Notes under the pieces: generated by a model
Databases searched by the model: none
What the model was told of the DNA's origin: nothing
The model's input: only the letters and a program-made list of their open reading frames with translations
Shown: piece by piece, positions 21,741 through 23,420 of the stretch
Position numbering within the stretch: the stretch's first letter is position 1
Layout of the letters: every line of letters begins with the position of its first letter
Program-made: the position numbers and the translations under genes
Assembly (NCBI GenBank): GCA_902489335.1
Contig: CABTZO010000013.1
Span: 1 to 23,420 of the forward strand
Source of the DNA: an uncultured Oscillospiraceae bacterium
GTDB lineage: Bacteria; Bacillota; Clostridia; Oscillospirales; Acutalibacteraceae
Length of the DNA stretch: 23,420 nt
Direction: 5' to 3'

Positions 21741-23420
21741 CTTGTTTTTCCTCTTGCATAAAATTTTCTTTGATTTCGCTTAAGGTATTACCTTTGACGC
21801 TTTTTACAACCTTCTTATTTTCGTCTCTTACTATACAAGCATCAAAATATTCACAGTAAGTGCAGGGTGAAAAAGAGTTACCTTCTGACATCGGGAAAGG
21901 AGAAACTTTGCCTTTTTGCAAATTCTCAATCATATTTTTTATTAGTTCAAGTAAAGTCATTTTAAGTTCAACCAAGTCTTCGGTGTTTATGAGGCTTCCG
22001 CTGATTTCTCCTTTTTTATTTATCTTAATTCCGTATTTTGATAAATCTTTTCCCAAAGCACCTATAACTTTCAAATCATTTAGGAACATTCCGCTTATCT
22101 TTTCCTCTTGAAGTCTGCTTTTAAGCAAGTCATCTTTTTCAAAATCAAAATCTAAATTTATGTCCGGCATATTCGCTGGATAATACATAACTCCTGCAGG
22201 CAACAGCCCATAATAATCACAGTCATGTTTATCAAGCAAGATAAACAAGTAAACGAGCATTTGTATATTGAGTCCCGAAAGGACGCTGCTCCAATTGAGC
22301 TCTTTTTTTCCCGTTTTATAATCGACAATTTTTATATATTTTTTACCGTCAATTTCATAAATGTCTATTCTGTCAATAAATCCGACTATATTTATTTGTT
22401 CTCCGTTTTCTAAATTTAAATTTATCGGATTTTTTCCTAAATTATATTCAAAATCCGACGGAACAAATGCACTTTCTTTTAATTCTCCGACCATTCTAAG
22501 CAAAATGGCTTCTATTACTCGAATTTGATTTTTCAAAAGAGCTACAGTTCGTTTTTTCTTTATGTTTAAAGGACCGAACATATCTTCATAAGCCTTTGTC
22601 GCAATAGGACCGACAAGAGTTTTTATGTCTTTTATCGTAAAATCTTTAATTTTGTCGATACTGTTTTCTTTGAATATCGTTTCAAAAGTTTTATGAATTA
22701 TGCTTCCGAGATACCTGGGATTTAATTCTGCCTTTTCGAGATTTCTGATTTTAAGTTTATAATTCAATAAGTATTTATACGGACAACTATAATAATTTTC
22801 TATTTGTGAAGCCGATAAGTTCATATCCTTATTGAACAATTTTTTTACAATTTCTTGATCTTTCAAGTCAAAATCATAGGGAGGAGAGATGCTTTTTAAG
22901 TATTCTACAATGTTTTCATAACCTTTTATCTTTGAAAGTTTTTTTTCTATCTCTGTTTTCAATTCGGAATCGGAATTATTTAGTAAGCAGAGAATCTCAA
23001 GAGCAGACACATCGCTTTCGATAAATTTTGTAAGCGGAATATTATTAAAGTCTACTTTTGAACAGTTTATATAATTTTCAGTTAAAAATTCATATAAAAT
23101 TGAAGGCTCGTTTTTTTCGCTTTCATTAAACTCCGGATAGGTTACATAGAGTTTATTACTTGGAGAAGTCATAACCTTATATGACAAAAAATAATTTTCG
23201 CCGGTATAGTAGTCGTTTGAAAAAACTTCCTTGCCTGTTATATCGGAAAGCAAAATTCTTTCATTGTTGCTAAATACAGAGAATTTTTTAAGTTCAGAAG
23301 GAAATTCTCCTTCTACGGCTCCGATAAGAAAAATTGCTTTAATGTTGTCGGGCCTAATTCTGTCAACTTTTCCGATTGTTATTTCGTCAATGTGTTTGGG
23401 AATTGACGCAAAAGTCATCA
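21733..23420 (-). CDS. addB: ATP-dependent helicase/nuclease subunit AddB, 5' part missing
   Basis: This is the C-terminal half (562 residues or so) of AddB; family members are about 1150 residues, and the frame runs off the right edge. The Met at 23418 is internal, because the first visible residues (VDRIRPDNIKAIFLIGAVEG) are in the middle of the inactive-helicase region. AddB pairs with AddA; it recognises Chi and cuts one strand. Seen: the [4Fe-4S] ligands, one Cys in YYSCPYKYLLNYKLK and three in CTYCEYFDAC (C-x2-C-x5-C), matching the spacing in Bacillus AddB; GSIIHKTFE; and the nuclease motif FIDRID with IVDYKTGKKEL. The gene lies directly upstream of addA in the usual addBA order. Confidence 0.95.
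   Translation of the reverse strand, partial: MTFASIPKHIDEITIGKVDRIRPDNIKAIFLIGAVEGEFPSELKKFSVFSNNERILLSDITGKEVFSNDYYTGENYFLSYKVMTSPSNKLYVTYPEFNESEKNEPSILYEFLTENYINCSKVDFNNIPLTKFIESDVSALEILCLLNNSDSELKTEIEKKLSKIKGYENIVEYLKSISPPYDFDLKDQEIVKKLFNKDMNLSASQIENYYSCPYKYLLNYKLKIRNLEKAELNPRYLGSIIHKTFETIFKENSIDKIKDFTIKDIKTLVGPIATKAYEDMFGPLNIKKKRTVALLKNQIRVIEAILLRMVGELKESAFVPSDFEYNLGKNPINLNLENGEQINIVGFIDRIDIYEIDGKKYIKIVDYKTGKKELNWSSVLSGLNIQMLVYLFILLDKHDCDYYGLLPAGVMYYPANMPDINLDFDFEKDDLLKSRLQEEKISGMFLNDLKVIGALGKDLSKYGIKINKKGEISGSLINTEDLVELKMTLLELIKNMIENLQKGKVSPFPMSEGNSFSPCTYCEYFDACIVRDENKKVVKSVKGNTLSEIKENFMQEEKQDE

Noticed and set aside
23416..23418. Met at the right edge as the start of addB
   Set aside because: It lies in the middle of the AddB fold, and the frame remains open to the window edge.
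21733..23420. CRISPR-associated Cas4-like nuclease, because of the Fe-S cysteines and DYK motif
   Set aside because: The length, helicase-like remnant and the addBA gene order identify AddB; no repeats or cas genes are present.
1..23420. Mobile elements, prophage, toxin-antitoxin or defence islands
   Set aside because: No transposase, integrase, inverted terminal repeats, tRNA attachment sites or compositional breaks were seen; all genes are core functions.

Overview
The window is low-G+C DNA (mid-thirties percent by eye) with dense, mostly co-directional genes, strong AGGAGG-type ribosome sites and sigma-A-like promoters. Gene content points to a Firmicute of class Clostridia, probably near the Ruminococcaceae/Oscillospiraceae. 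The support is a K+-dependent membrane pyrophosphatase, a PASTA-bearing division PBP, FtsZ without a neighbouring FtsA, an archaeal-type PurO IMP cyclohydrolase next to purEFMN, and AddAB instead of RecBCD. The lineage is inferred; no rRNA or other marker is present.

Layout. (1) 1-1578, minus: hppA, a sodium-type membrane pyrophosphatase cut by the left edge, with a clear promoter at 1614-1642. (2) 1579-2014: an AT-rich divergent promoter region holding a cluster of CCACAA/TTGTGG motifs and a textbook promoter for mraZ. (3) 2015-11764, plus: a compact division and cell wall (dcw) operon, mraZ-rsmH-ftsL-ftsI-murF-mraY-ftsW-murG-ftsQ, with many stop/start overlaps. murE, murD, murC, murB and ftsA are not in it. 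(4) 11926-13083: ftsZ with its own promoter, then rpmE (ribosomal protein L31) with its own promoter and terminator. (5) 13428-18335, plus: yigZ followed by the purine genes purE-purF-purM-purN-purO, ending at a strong two-way terminator. (6) 18375-23420, minus: addA and the 3' half of addB, convergent with the purine genes and sharing that terminator.

How it works together. The dcw block makes lipid II (MurF, MraY, MurG) and the divisome that uses it: FtsW and the class B PBP for synthesis, FtsL and FtsQ as bitopic partners, and FtsZ as the cytoskeletal ring. The purine block covers carboxylation/mutase, first-step, ring-closure and formylation reactions, plus the last step to IMP. AddAB repairs double-strand breaks. 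HppA uses the pyrophosphate released by biosynthesis to pump ions.

Nearly everything here is core housekeeping, and I see no mobile element, CRISPR array, tRNA, rRNA or new defence system. The points most worth a second look are residue-level and regulatory: an FtsW whose usual catalytic aspartate position holds serine, a PurF with an altered PRPP-loop sequence, a yigZ start with no visible ribosome site directly after a terminator, and the motif cluster before mraZ.
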